The translations under genes were made by a program, and so were the position numbers. Below the pieces are notes generated by a model. It had not been told where the DNA came from and did no database searches. It worked only from the letters and a program-made list of their open reading frames with translations. From Acidovorax sp. 106 (GTDB lineage: Bacteria > Pseudomonadota > Gammaproteobacteria > Burkholderiales > Burkholderiaceae_C): DNA of 64,000 nt. Location: NCBI RefSeq assembly GCF_003663825.1, contig NZ_RCCC01000001.1, positions 4,348,501 through 4,412,500 of the forward strand, read 5' to 3'. Below, in pieces: positions 42,430 to 51,669 of the stretch; position 1 is the stretch's first letter, and each line of letters starts with the position of its first letter.

Positions 42430-42953
42430 GGGTGTGGATAGATCGAAATGCTGGGTGCTGAAGCCAGCCGCATCATGGCATCCATGCGTCCTAAGGTTTT
42501 ATAGAGATTGGAGGCGATTGATAAAGAAAAACAGGGGCCGCCAAAGAATCTGCGGGCTGTGGCCCTGTTGACGGCGGCCTCTGCCGCGCTAAGAGCCGCG
42601 CTAAACAGCACGACCACGGCAAGCCCGGCTAGGGGCGCAAGGCCCGCGTTGCTGAAACCCGGGCACAAAGTGACCGTGGGAAACAAAGTGCCATCCGCGC
42701 GGTTGAGATGACGTGATTGCAGCGCAGCGCACGCGCCTAAGTCACGCACCCAAGTCACGAACTTCTAAATTAATAGCAGCCAGCGCTCATCTAAAAACCG
42801 CTGGCAGCACTTTTCATCAAAATTGATGGCCTGCAGCGCCCGGAACAGCTTCGGTCCCATCCTTAACCTGCAGCCAACAGAAGCGTCGAAGGCTGTGGGG
42901 CCCTTCACAATCAAGAATTACCGCCCGCTTGTTCGAGATATCTACCCTTCATC
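42430..42953. other. Intergenic region with one repeat
   Basis: About 520 bases. A palindromic repeat A copy lies at 42764-42830. A 67-codon ORF at 42508-42711 has no clear ribosome site or family and is not accepted. The boundary to lower-GC DNA is near 42830. Confidence 0.4.
42764..42830. repeat. Dispersed palindromic repeat A, intergenic
   Basis: AATAGCAGCCAGCGCT, loop, CCGCTGGCAGCACTTTT. It borders the low-GC islet. Same family as at 16036. Confidence 0.6.
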
Positions 42954-43436
42954 ATGGATAAATTTTTGCTTCAACAGCATGTGTTGGCACGGCTCGCCGA
43001 GGACCTGCTGCAAGCCGAGCAGGCAACGCGGACGGCTCATGAAACTGCGACTCACGAAGAAAACATCGCCGAAAACAAATACGACACATTGGGGCTCGAA
43101 GCGGCCTACTTGGCCGCTGGCCAAGCTCGGCGCGCCGAAGCCATCCGCGAGGCCATGGCCACTTGGCGCCAATTCCGCCCCCGCCCCTACGACCCCAGTC
43201 AAGGCATACAGCTCGGCGCACTGGTCTGCTTGGTCGATTCCGAGGGAACGCAGCAAAAGCTCTTTCTCGGCCCGGATGGAGGCAGCATGAAATTGGCCTG
43301 CGGCGCTCAGGTCGTACAGGTCATCAGCAGCCAAGCCCCTCTGGGCAGGGCCATGCTGGGTAAATGCGCGGGTGATGAGGTGGTGCTACAGGCCGCGCCC
43401 ATCCGACAGCAGTTTGAGGTGGTACAGGTTGACTAA
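42954..43436 (+). CDS. GreA/GreB C-terminal domain-like protein
   Basis: 160 residues. The N-terminal half is helical and Ala/Glu-rich. The C-terminal half (GALVCLVDSEGTQQKLFLGPDGGSMKL, QVISSQAPLGRAMLGKCAGDEVVLQA) resembles the RNA polymerase-binding domain of GreA/GreB/Rnk factors. It lacks the usual N-terminal coiled-coil hairpin, so it may bind polymerase without a transcript-cleavage role. It starts the low-GC islet. Confidence 0.65.
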   Translation: MDKFLLQQHVLARLAEDLLQAEQATRTAHETATHEENIAENKYDTLGLEAAYLAAGQARRAEAIREAMATWRQFRPRPYDPSQGIQLGALVCLVDSEGTQQKLFLGPDGGSMKLACGAQVVQVISSQAPLGRAMLGKCAGDEVVLQAAPIRQQFEVVQVD

Positions 43437-43654
43437 GCCGCAGGTCAGTTCATTTGCAGTCGTTCAGTTAAAGTCCCTGCCCTTGGATCCTGCCCATAGG
43501 ACGAGTTTTGTCCGTTTCGAGCACTTCGCACCTGAAGGGGCGTTGGCTCCCCAGTGGCTTGGTCTGAAAACACAAGCTACGACTATGGGTGGGATGGCGA
43601 CTGATGGGACTGATGCGGCTGTGTAAGCTGCCGCTTGAAAAGCAAGGAAAAAAT

Positions 43655-44068
43655 ATGCTGCTAACTGATATCGCCGTCGAACACACTTTGGTGTCCAAAA
43701 AGGATGGCGTTCGTCAGACTTTCTTGCTGCACCCATTTACCGATACACAGCGAGATTCGCTTGGCAAATTCGAGCTCGTTCGTGACGTCAGCCAGCCCGG
43801 ATTCAAAGACGTGAAACGCTCCACCTTCGTATCGTTTCACCAATTGGCGGAGCTGTATGCGAAAGGCCTGCTCGACGAGTTCGGGTTTTCCGTTCGCATG
43901 TGCCCGGGTAAAGGCACCTACCCTGCCAAGCTTCCGGCCAAAAAGATACTGCCCACCAGCATCAAGCCCGGCTCTTCGTTCGACTTGGCGGTGCAAAAGG
44001 TGGACATTGCCAAACCAGCCACTCGCGAATTGAGAACCGCATTGCTTCGCACCAACGTCCAAATTTAA
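43655..44068 (+). CDS. Hypothetical protein of the Shedu islet
   Basis: 137 residues from ATG at 43655 with a GGA ribosome site; upstream in-frame starts are less likely. No signal peptide or recognised domain. The sequence is mixed alpha/beta (MLLTDIAVEHTLVSKKDG, FVSFHQLAELYAKG). The next gene begins 33 bases later on the same strand. Confidence 0.55.
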   Translation: MLLTDIAVEHTLVSKKDGVRQTFLLHPFTDTQRDSLGKFELVRDVSQPGFKDVKRSTFVSFHQLAELYAKGLLDEFGFSVRMCPGKGTYPAKLPAKKILPTSIKPGSSFDLAVQKVDIAKPATRELRTALLRTNVQI

Positions 44069-44100
44069 GAATCACGACGCTGATTGATAGGGGAGCCACT

Positions 44101-44310
44101 GTGAATCCACCCATTGCGCATGCTGAACTGATTGCCACGTTCAAGCGAGCCGAGGCAGATGCCGCTCATAAGTTTGGGCTGATCCAAGCGGCTGCCAATA
44201 AAGGCCCCAAGGCCATCCAAGCCGCTACCGAAACAGCGGCAAAGGCGGCAAAACGCAGGGATTCGTTTGCGAAAAAGCTGGGCGATTTGGGAGTGAGCCT
44301 CAAGGATTGA
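44101..44310 (+). CDS. Small hypothetical protein of the Shedu islet
   Basis: 69 residues from a GTG at 44101 with GGGGAG before it. It is Ala/Lys-rich and probably helical (ATETAAKAAKRRDSFAKKLG). It lies 147 bases upstream of the Shedu gene. The function is unknown. Confidence 0.5.
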   Translation: MNPPIAHAELIATFKRAEADAAHKFGLIQAAANKGPKAIQAATETAAKAAKRRDSFAKKLGDLGVSLKD

Positions 44311-44456
44311 GCTCGGCCAAGCCTACGGCGTGACACTAACCAATAGCGGCTGCGTACAGCAGGCCTTGATCGTCAAAATAAACTTCGCAACCTAAAAACA
44401 GAATCGCTATGACGGCGACACCGAGCAAGTTGTAGAACGAGAATAAGGCGGTACAT

Positions 44457-45614
44457 ATGGCAAACGAAGAGGAAATCCATCGCAACAAACTGACGGGTAA
44501 GACCTACATTAGCCCGCAGGTCCCAACGCTGAACGGGCCTCTTCGAATTGCATCCAAGGTAATCGATTCCGAGGGTGCCTACTACGCAAAGGTGAAGAAG
44601 GAGGTTGTCCTTCGTCGTGCTCCAACGGCAAGAACCGAGATCGTTGCTAAGTTTCTTGAGGATGACCGCAAGCTCACGGTGTTGACACTCCAGCAGTTCA
44701 ACGGCAACAACGGCCAGCCCCACCGCACGAACTTCTCATTTGTTGGCAGCGAGATCCCGAGGCTTCTGGGCTTTCTCAACGACATTGCGGAGGTGGAGTT
44801 CAAGCACACAGGCGCAGTCAACATCACAGACACCGAGTTACACCGGCTGGTACTTTCCAAGGCTCAGGCCGCGACCTTGGTTCATGACAACCAGGAAGTG
44901 TTCCTTGAAGCGCTCAAGTCCGAAGTTACCAAGGATGACATCGTCGCTTTGGGCTATCGCAAGAAGCAGCTTGGCGTGTTCACTCAACTCCTGAGCGATC
45001 CAGAATTTTTTGAACTGTGCAAGAAGCAGAAATCCATCAAGGGAGATGAGCCACTTTGGCAAGCCTACTTTGAGAAGAATCCATGGGTTTTTGGCTACGG
45101 GCTGAGCTACTTTTATGTCACCGGGTTTGAAGAGCGAAAGCTTGAGCAGTTTGTTCAGGGCTACGACCTTCTCCACAGAGGCAAGCGAGCGGATGCAGTC
45201 CTGAAGACCAGAGGGATCATCAACTCCCTTTGCTTCGCGGAAATCAAGCACCACAACACCAAACTGCTTGAATCAGATGCCTATCGAGCAGGTTGCTGGG
45301 CACCGTCCAAAGAGATGGCAGGTGCGGTCGCTCAAGTCCAAGCTACCGTTGCGATAGCCATGCACAAACTTCATGGTATGCAGCGCATGGAGGACGACGA
45401 TGGGAATCCCACGGGTGAAGATTTTTTCAACTTCAAGCCGCGTGCGTTCATCGTGATTGGCTCCCTCAATGAGTTCATGGGCGAGCATGGTGTGAACCAA
45501 GACAAGCTGCGTTCCTTTGAGCTTTATCGTACGAGCATCACTGGGATAGACATAATGACCTTTGATGAACTGTACGAGCGGAGCAAATTCATCGTAGAGT
45601 CCGCACAGCAATGA
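44457..45614 (+). CDS. sduA: Shedu (SduA) family anti-phage nuclease
   Basis: 385 residues. The C-terminal half carries the DUF4263/SduA pattern: WQAYFEKNPWVFGYGL near residue 201, Asp246 in KRADAVLK, Glu262-x-Lys264 in CFAEIKHHNTKLL, and SKEMAGAVAQVQ with Gln294. These fit the PD-(D/E)XK-type core of Shedu immune nucleases. The N-terminal 190 residues vary between family members and may sense DNA or ends. It is encoded in a low-GC islet with three small genes upstream. Confidence 0.85.
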   Translation: MANEEEIHRNKLTGKTYISPQVPTLNGPLRIASKVIDSEGAYYAKVKKEVVLRRAPTARTEIVAKFLEDDRKLTVLTLQQFNGNNGQPHRTNFSFVGSEIPRLLGFLNDIAEVEFKHTGAVNITDTELHRLVLSKAQAATLVHDNQEVFLEALKSEVTKDDIVALGYRKKQLGVFTQLLSDPEFFELCKKQKSIKGDEPLWQAYFEKNPWVFGYGLSYFYVTGFEERKLEQFVQGYDLLHRGKRADAVLKTRGIINSLCFAEIKHHNTKLLESDAYRAGCWAPSKEMAGAVAQVQATVAIAMHKLHGMQRMEDDDGNPTGEDFFNFKPRAFIVIGSLNEFMGEHGVNQDKLRSFELYRTSITGIDIMTFDELYERSKFIVESAQQ

Positions 45615-45772
45615 TGAACTGGACTGCTCCGTACAACCGCCTCGTCAAGCTTCTGGACAGGCAGGGAGAATCCATCCAGCACATTCACCACCGCTTGAGA
45701 TAGTCCAAAAGCTGCTCGTCGCACACAGCCCAGCGATGCCCCCAACGCCGAACTGGCACAACCGAATAAACC

Positions 45773-45809
45773 ATAAAAAAAGCGCCGGGCTTTTTCAAAC
45801 CCGGCGCTT
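45773..45809 (-). terminator. Terminator after iorB
   Basis: 11-bp stem AAAGCGCCGGG/CCCGGCGCTTT, followed by a T run on the minus strand just past the iorB stop. It could also end the Shedu transcript from the other side. Confidence 0.85.
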
Positions 45810-45827
45810 TCATGCCATCCAACCCGC

Positions 45828-48098
45828 TCAACCCAACTTAAACGGCAACTCCCTCGGCGTCTTCCCTGTCAACCGCGCCACCGCATTCGCAAACGCAGGC
45901 GCCAGTGGCGGCAATCCAGGTTCACCCATCCCGGTAGGCGGCTCGGCGCTCGGCACGATGTGTACGGCCACCTGGGGCATGTCGGTGATGCGGGGTATGG
46001 CGAAGTCGCCGAAGTTGCTTTGCTCCACCACGCCGTCCTTCAAGGTGATGGCTGCGCCGGGCAGGCACATGGACAGGCCCATCAGCGCCCCGCCCTGCAC
46101 TTGGGCTTCCACGCTCTTGGGGTTGACGGCCAGGTTGCAGTGCACGCCCGCAGTCACGCTGTGCAGCTTGGGGGTGCCGTCTTTCACCGATGCTTCGACC
46201 ACGTAGGCAACCACCGAGCTGAACGATTCGTGCACCGCCACGCCCCAGGCGCGGCCGGGGGCCAGCTTCTTTTTGCCGTAGCCCGATTGCGCCACGGCCA
46301 GTTGCAGGGCGGCCTTGTGGCGGGGGTGTTTGTCGCCCATCAGGCGCAGGCGGTAGGCCACCGGGTCTTGCTTGGTGGCGCGGGCCACTTCGTCCAGCAG
46401 GGTTTCCATGGCGTAGGCGGTGTGGGTGGAGCCCACGCTGCGCCACCACAGCACGGGCACGTTCACCTTGGGGTGGTGCACCGACAGCTTCATGGGGATT
46501 TCGTAGGGCTCTTTCATACCCTCAACCGCCGTGGTGTCGATGCCGTCTTTGACCATGAAGGCCTCAAACGGCGAGCCAGCCGTGATGGACTGGCCGACGA
46601 TGACGTGGTCCCACGCCAGGATGTTGCCTTGCGCGTCAAAGCCAATGTCTGCGCGGTGCACGTGCATGGGGCGGTAGTAGCCGCCTTTGATGTCGTCCTC
46701 GCGGCTCCACAGCAGGCGAACGGGGGCGCTGATGCCGGCGGTGCGGGCGGCCTTGGCCACGCCGCAGGCTTCAACGATGTAGTCGCTGGTGGGAATGGCG
46801 CGGCGGCCAAAACCGCCACCGGCCATCTGGGCGTGCACCTTGACGTTTTGCACGGGCACGCCCAGCACCTTGCTTGCGGCCATGGCGTCCAGCCCGGGCA
46901 TTTGGGTGCCCAGCCACAGCTCGGCTTTGTCACCGTCCAGGCGCACGGTGCAGTTGATGGGCTCCATGGGCGCATGGGCCAGGTACGGGAAGACGTACTC
47001 GGCGCTGATCTTGTGCGGTGCGCTGGCCAGGGCCGATGTGTCGGCGTTGTACTTGACGGCGCCGGGCTTGCGGGCCAGTTCGCGGTAGCTGGTCAACAGC
47101 TGGGCGCTGTCGGCCTTTTCTACGGCGGTGCTGTTCCATTCCACCTTCAGGGCATCGCGTCCCTGCTTGGCGATCCAGTAGCTGTCGGCCACCACGGCCA
47201 CGCCTTCGCTGCCACGGTCCAGTGGCACGCGCAGCACGGCGCGCACGCCTTTGATGGCCTTGGCGGCGGCGTCGTCCACGCTTTGCACTTGGCTGCCAAA
47301 CACGGGGGGGTGCGCCACCACGGCCGTGAGCATGCCGGGCAGGCGCACGTCAATGCCGTAGTCCTGCTGGCCGCTGGATTTGGCTTTGGCATCGAGCCGG
47401 CCGGTGGGCTTGCCGATGATGCGGAACTGCTTGGGGTCTTTGAGGGTGACTTTGTCGGGCACGGGCTGCTGCATGGCGGCTTCGGCCAGGGCGCCGTAGG
47501 CCAGCTTTTTGCCGCCGGGGCCCACCACAAAGCCTGCGTTGGTGCGCAGAGCCGATGCGTCCACACCCCACTGCGCGGCGGCGGCAGACACCAGCATGGC
47601 GCGGGTGCGGGCGCCCAGCTCGCGGTACTGGTTGTACGAGTTTTTGAGCGAGTTGGAGCCGCCCGTGAGGTGCATGCCAAAGGCCGGGTCGACATACGCG
47701 GGGCCCGCGTCGCCGTGCACGCTGCGCACCTTGGCCCAGTCGGCGTCCAGCTCTTCGGCCAGGATCATGGGCAGGCCGGTTTGCACGCCCTGGCCAAAAT
47801 CCAGGCGGTTGATGGTGACGGTGACGGTGCCATCGGTGTCAATGCGCACAAAAGCCGAGGGCTGCTCGAATGGCTTGAGCCCGGCGGGCGCAGCGCCTGC
47901 ACCTTGTGCGGTAGCGACCAACGGGTAGGCTCCCAGCGCAAAGCCGGATGCGGCTGCGGCCTTGAGGAAGGTGCGGCGTGCCACGCCTTCGGCGGCAGCA
48001 GCGTTTGCTTCGGTATTGATAGCGCCTTGCGCTTGATCCATAAGCGCTACCAGGCCTTTTGGCATGTGGGCGCGGGCGGTTTGAGCGTCGAAATGCAT
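45828..48098 (-). CDS. iorB: Isoquinoline 1-oxidoreductase-like molybdopterin-binding subunit
   Basis: 756 residues of the xanthine dehydrogenase/IorB family. A twin-arginine export signal (RRTFLKAAAASGFALGAYPLVATAQ) begins near residue 45. Cofactor-site regions include GGGFGRR and GMGEPGLPPLAPAFANAVARLTG. With the 2Fe-2S subunit it hydroxylates N-heterocycles or oxidises aldehydes in the periplasm; the substrate cannot be read from sequence. ATG at 48098 is preferred. The segment before the Tat motif contains an in-frame dispersed repeat. Confidence 0.88.
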   Translation of the reverse strand: MHFDAQTARAHMPKGLVALMDQAQGAINTEANAAAAEGVARRTFLKAAAASGFALGAYPLVATAQGAGAAPAGLKPFEQPSAFVRIDTDGTVTVTINRLDFGQGVQTGLPMILAEELDADWAKVRSVHGDAGPAYVDPAFGMHLTGGSNSLKNSYNQYRELGARTRAMLVSAAAAQWGVDASALRTNAGFVVGPGGKKLAYGALAEAAMQQPVPDKVTLKDPKQFRIIGKPTGRLDAKAKSSGQQDYGIDVRLPGMLTAVVAHPPVFGSQVQSVDDAAAKAIKGVRAVLRVPLDRGSEGVAVVADSYWIAKQGRDALKVEWNSTAVEKADSAQLLTSYRELARKPGAVKYNADTSALASAPHKISAEYVFPYLAHAPMEPINCTVRLDGDKAELWLGTQMPGLDAMAASKVLGVPVQNVKVHAQMAGGGFGRRAIPTSDYIVEACGVAKAARTAGISAPVRLLWSREDDIKGGYYRPMHVHRADIGFDAQGNILAWDHVIVGQSITAGSPFEAFMVKDGIDTTAVEGMKEPYEIPMKLSVHHPKVNVPVLWWRSVGSTHTAYAMETLLDEVARATKQDPVAYRLRLMGDKHPRHKAALQLAVAQSGYGKKKLAPGRAWGVAVHESFSSVVAYVVEASVKDGTPKLHSVTAGVHCNLAVNPKSVEAQVQGGALMGLSMCLPGAAITLKDGVVEQSNFGDFAIPRITDMPQVAVHIVPSAEPPTGMGEPGLPPLAPAFANAVARLTGKTPRELPFKLG
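48011..48060. repeat. Dispersed palindromic repeat A, inside iorB
   Basis: TTGATAGCGCCTTGCGCTTG and CATAAGCGCTACCAGGC pair as a hairpin. It encodes residues before the Tat motif of IorB without breaking the frame. Confidence 0.7.
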
Positions 48099-48120
48099 GG
48101 TGTTCTCCTGCTCGGTGTTC

Positions 48121-48582
48121 TTAGGCCAACGTCTTTGCTGCGTCGTGGATGGCGGCGCGGATGCGCACATAGGTGCCGCAGCGGCATACGTTGCCTGCCA
48201 TGGCAGCGTCGATGTCGGCGTCAGAGGGCTTCTTCTTGCCCTTGAGCAGCGCGGTGGCGCTCATGATCTGGCCGCTTTGGCAGTAGCCGCACTGGGCCAC
48301 GTCGTGCTTGACCCAGGCGGCGTGCACGGCCTTGCCCACCTTGTCGTTGGCGGTAACGGCTTCAATGGTGGTGATCTTTTGGCCCGCAGCGGCCGAAATG
48401 GGCGTGATGCACGAGCGCACGGGCGCTCCGTTCAGGTGCACCGTGCAGGCCCCGCACAGCGCCTGGCCGCAGCCAAACTTGGTGCCGGTCATGCCCAACG
48501 TGTCGCGCAGGGCCCAGAGGATGGGGGTGGAGTCGTCGGCGTTGACGGCGGTGTCTTTGCCGTTGATGTTCAAGGTTGGCAT
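48121..48582 (-). CDS. iorA: Isoquinoline 1-oxidoreductase-like 2Fe-2S subunit
   Basis: 153 residues. The plant-type 2Fe-2S motif is [15 protein letters not shown]...C, and the second cluster has [10 protein letters not shown] and CRCGTY. It passes electrons from the IorB molybdenum centre. It starts the iorA-iorB pair with a 22-base gap to iorB. Confidence 0.92.
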   Translation of the reverse strand: MPTLNINGKDTAVNADDSTPILWALRDTLGMTGTKFGCGQALCGACTVHLNGAPVRSCITPISAAAGQKITTIEAVTANDKVGKAVHAAWVKHDVAQCGYCQSGQIMSATALLKGKKKPSDADIDAAMAGNVCRCGTYVRIRAAIHDAAKTLA

Positions 48583-48790
48583 CGTGGGGTGCTCCTGGTT
48601 GGGGTGCGGTGGGGGAAATAATTTTGGCTGAATTATTATTCGACTAAAAATTTCTTGCAGCGGGTAGCCGCTTTTGACTTTGCGGGGCCCGCCTGGCCTG
48701 GTCTGCGGGCCTGGATCGCTATCCCACAGGGGCCTTGGGGCGGCGCCTCAAAGCATGCTGAAAGGCACCGTTGGCAAGCCCCAGCCCAGC

Positions 48791-49363
48791 TCAGGCCTTG
48801 AGGGCATCCCAGCACAGGCTGAATGCGGTCTGGTGCACGGCATCGTCGTCTGGCAGCACACCGGTGCGTATCAGGTTGGCGGTTTCGCGCACCGAGCCCA
48901 GCAAACTGGCCGTGAGCAGCGAGCCATGCACCGGTTTCAAAATCTCGTTGCGCTGGCCCTCTTCCATCAGCGCAAAAAAGCCGGCCATCAGCCGGGTTGA
49001 AAACTCGCGGTTGCCTTGGGTGAACCAGGGCGAGTTGTAGTACTGCTCTTGAAACACTACCTCGGCATATTGGTCGAGCCGGTGGCGCAGCAGATTAAGC
49101 CAGGTGCGACGCACTTTAGCCTTGAAGGGCATGGCGGGCTCCACGCCGCGCATGATGCGCTCGGCCGTCACGGTTTTGGCGTCTTGGTACAGCTGACTGA
49201 TCAGCTCGTCTTTGGAGGGGTAGTAGACATACAGCGTGCTGGTGGCAATGCCCGCGGCCCGGGCAATCTCGGCCATGGTCAGCCCGCTCAGGCCCGTTTG
49301 CGCCACCAGATCAAAGGTGGCCTGTGCAATGGCGCGCTGCTTTTCGTCGTCTTTGGGTTTCAT
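48791..49363 (-). CDS. TetR/AcrR-family transcriptional regulator
   Basis: 190 residues. The N-terminal helix-turn-helix is seen in LTMAEIARAAGIATSTLYVYYPSKDEL. The C-terminal ligand domain has a long aromatic helix. It lies downstream of iorAB on the same strand and divergent from pdxH; the target is not known. ATG at 49363 is chosen over earlier ORF starts. Confidence 0.88.
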   Translation of the reverse strand: MKPKDDEKQRAIAQATFDLVAQTGLSGLTMAEIARAAGIATSTLYVYYPSKDELISQLYQDAKTVTAERIMRGVEPAMPFKAKVRRTWLNLLRHRLDQYAEVVFQEQYYNSPWFTQGNREFSTRLMAGFFALMEEGQRNEILKPVHGSLLTASLLGSVRETANLIRTGVLPDDDAVHQTAFSLCWDALKA

Positions 49364-49456
49364 GGCGGGGCCAATATAAACGAATAGATATTCGCTCACA
49401 AGCGGGCAAACACCGAACCGGTCGGTGCCATGTCCCTCAGATGCACAATGGCAGGC

Positions 49457-50095
49457 ATGACCACATCCATCGCAGACCTTCGCAAGAGTTACGAGCGTGC
49501 CGAGCTGAACGAAGACGCCTCGCACGCAGCCCCACTGCAGCAGTTTGACCAGTGGCTCAAGGAAGCCATCAGCGCCCAAGTGCCCGAGCCCAATGCCATG
49601 ACGCTGGCCACCGTGGGCGGCGACATGCGCCCCAGCACGCGCATCGTGCTCATCAAGGGCTATGACGAGCGCGGGATTGTCTGGTTTACCAACTACGACA
49701 GCCGCAAGGGTCGCCAGATTGCGGGCAACCCGTTTGCAGCGCTGCAGTTTCATTGGGTGGAGCTGGAGCGCGTGGTGCGCGTTGAAGGCGTGGTCGAGAA
49801 GGTCAGCGACGCCGAAAGCGACGAATATTTCAACAGCCGCCCGCTGGATTCGCGCATTGGCGCCTGGGCCAGCCCGCAAAGCCAGGTCATCAGCGGCCGT
49901 GGGGTGCTAGTGGCCAATGCCGCCAAGTACGGCGCGCAGTTCATGCTCAAACCGCCACGCCCGCCGCACTGGGGCGGCTACCGCTTGGTGCCCGACCAGT
50001 GGGAGTTTTGGCAAGGCCGCAAAAGCCGCCTGCACGACCGGCTGCGCTACCGCCTGGACGGCACCGACTGGCTGCGCGAGCGGCTGGCACCGTGA
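49457..50095 (+). CDS. pdxH: Pyridoxamine 5'-phosphate oxidase
   Basis: 212 residues. The FMN-binding region [27 protein letters not shown], the [18 protein letters not shown] motif ([16 protein letters not shown]) and the C terminus [18 protein letters not shown] are family signatures. It makes pyridoxal 5'-phosphate. ATG at 49457 is preferred, with 49448 possible. Confidence 0.95.
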   Translation: MTTSIADLRKSYERAELNEDASHAAPLQQFDQWLKEAISAQVPEPNAMTLATVGGDMRPSTRIVLIKGYDERGIVWFTNYDSRKGRQIAGNPFAALQFHWVELERVVRVEGVVEKVSDAESDEYFNSRPLDSRIGAWASPQSQVISGRGVLVANAAKYGAQFMLKPPRPPHWGGYRLVPDQWEFWQGRKSRLHDRLRYRLDGTDWLRERLAP

Positions 50096-50192
50096 GAAGA
50101 CGGGCTGACGTGGCCTGATGATCCAACGCGGGGATTCAACGCATGGATTCAGCGCTCTGACCGCACGTTTCAATCAACCCACCCCTCCCCAA

Positions 50193-50218
50193 CCCGGCCC
50201 AGCGCCGGGCTCTTTTTT
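50193..50218 (+). terminator. Terminator after pdxH
   Basis: 6-bp stem CCCGGC/GCCGGG with a 5-base loop, then CTCTTTTTT. Confidence 0.75.
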
Positions 50219-50263
50219 GATAGCCCCCTGCCCCCTATGCCCGCCCATCCTGGCCCCGCACCG

Positions 50264-50842
50264 ATGCGTCCAACACGCCGCTCACGAAATTCCGCCCTGA
50301 CCATCGCCACGACTGCCGTGCTGGCCTGCGCAGCGCTGGCAGCGTGCAATAAGACTGAAGCGCCCCAACAGCTCACGGCCACTGCGAAGCAAGCCAACGA
50401 CCGCTTTGCCGCCATCACCGCCGCGTGCACCCAGTTCCTGGCCGCGCGTGAGGCACATGTGGGCCCCATCAGCGCCTCAGAAGCCAAAGACAGCAACACT
50501 TGGGCCAAGACCGGCTACAGCCCTGCCCTGGTGCAGCCCGAGGTCAACGCCACCGAATCGCCCGTGACGCCCTTTGTGGGCAAGATCGTCATCAAAGACA
50601 ACGAGGCCCGCGCAACGGCTGCCACCGAGGCAGAGGCGAAGGCCATCGCGCTGACGCCAGCGCACCTGCTGTCTAACCGCACACACACGCTGGTCTACAG
50701 CTTTGACGGCACACAGTGGCGCTGGCAAAACGGCCAGCGGCTGACCAAGGCCCCTGGCCAGAACGACGCCATGGCGGCGCTGACGCTGGCAGAGGTATCA
50801 GCCCCCGGGCCGAAGGGGTTTGCGGGGTGCTTGCCCTCATAG
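50264..50842 (+). CDS. Putative lipoprotein of unknown function
   Basis: 192 residues from ATG at 50264, or 201 from 50237. The signal peptide ends in the lipobox LAACNK. The mature protein has a hydrophobic C-terminal half with YSFDGTQWRWQNGQRL. No family is recognised. Confidence 0.6.
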   Translation: MRPTRRSRNSALTIATTAVLACAALAACNKTEAPQQLTATAKQANDRFAAITAACTQFLAAREAHVGPISASEAKDSNTWAKTGYSPALVQPEVNATESPVTPFVGKIVIKDNEARATAATEAEAKAIALTPAHLLSNRTHTLVYSFDGTQWRWQNGQRLTKAPGQNDAMAALTLAEVSAPGPKGFAGCLPS

Positions 50843-50890
50843 GGCCGCTTCCCCCAAAGCGATCAAAAAAACAAGCCGTCCTGCACACCG

Positions 50891-51598
50891 TCAGGCCTGC
50901 GGCGGCAAGTAGCCAGGGCGGTCTGCCGTCATCAACTGCTTGACGTGCTGGGTGATCTCATCGGCCAGCACTTCGTCTGCGCCCGCCTCCAGCCCATCCA
51001 GCGCGCGCTGAACGATCTGCTCAGGGCTCGTCTTGGGCACATCAAAGCCCCGTGTAAGGTCGGTATCGACATAGGCCATGTGCAGGCCCAGCACCTGTGT
51101 CTTTTGCGCTGCCAGTTCGTGGCGCAGCGCGTTGGTGAGTGACCAAGCGGCCGATTTGCTGGCCGAGTACGCTGCCAGTTCACCCCCATTGATCCACGAG
51201 GCCACCGACAGCACATTGAGCAGTGCCCCGCCGCCGTTGGCCTGCAAGACGGGGGCAAAGGCTTTGCTCACGCGCAGCATGCCGAAGAAATTGGTCTCAA
51301 AGAGCCTGCGGGCCAGCTCTTCGCTGTCGGCGGCCAAAAAGCCGCCGGGTTGGGCGATGCCTGCATTGTTGATCACGAGCGTGACGTCTGACGCCAACGC
51401 GGCAGCAGCGGCGACATCGCTGGGGTTGTTCACGTCCAGGCGCAGGGCCTGCACGCCAGGCTGGGGGCCCACGGTGGCAGGGTCGCGCACACCGGCGTAG
51501 ACCTTGCGCGCACCACGGGCGAGCAACTCGCGGGCAAATGCCAGGCCGATGCCGCGATTGGCACCGGTGATGAGGACAACAGCGTTTTCAATCTTCAT
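50891..51598 (-). CDS. Short-chain dehydrogenase/reductase
   Basis: 235 residues. GANRGIGLAFA binds the cofactor, NNAG and the catalytic YSASK (in AAYSASKSAAWSL) are present. It is the last gene of a TetR-reductase-SDR cluster and may act on the same substrate class as the reductase at 51670. ATG at 51598 is preferred. Confidence 0.85.
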   Translation of the reverse strand: MKIENAVVLITGANRGIGLAFARELLARGARKVYAGVRDPATVGPQPGVQALRLDVNNPSDVAAAAALASDVTLVINNAGIAQPGGFLAADSEELARRLFETNFFGMLRVSKAFAPVLQANGGGALLNVLSVASWINGGELAAYSASKSAAWSLTNALRHELAAQKTQVLGLHMAYVDTDLTRGFDVPKTSPEQIVQRALDGLEAGADEVLADEITQHVKQLMTADRPGYLPPQA

Positions 51599-51669
51599 GG
51601 AAATCTCCAGAGGGTGGGAAAAGTTGTGGGGTATGAAAGGGATTAGCGAGGAGGTGCCAGCAACGCCGG

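Noticed and set aside
42508..42711. 67-codon ORF between the MocA-like gene and the GreA-like gene
   Set aside because: Starts with TTG, has only a weak upstream GGAGG-like stretch inside the frame, and resembles nothing known.
45960..48245. Long antisense ORF opposite iorB
   Set aside because: No ribosome site or family; composition is typical of a shadow frame.
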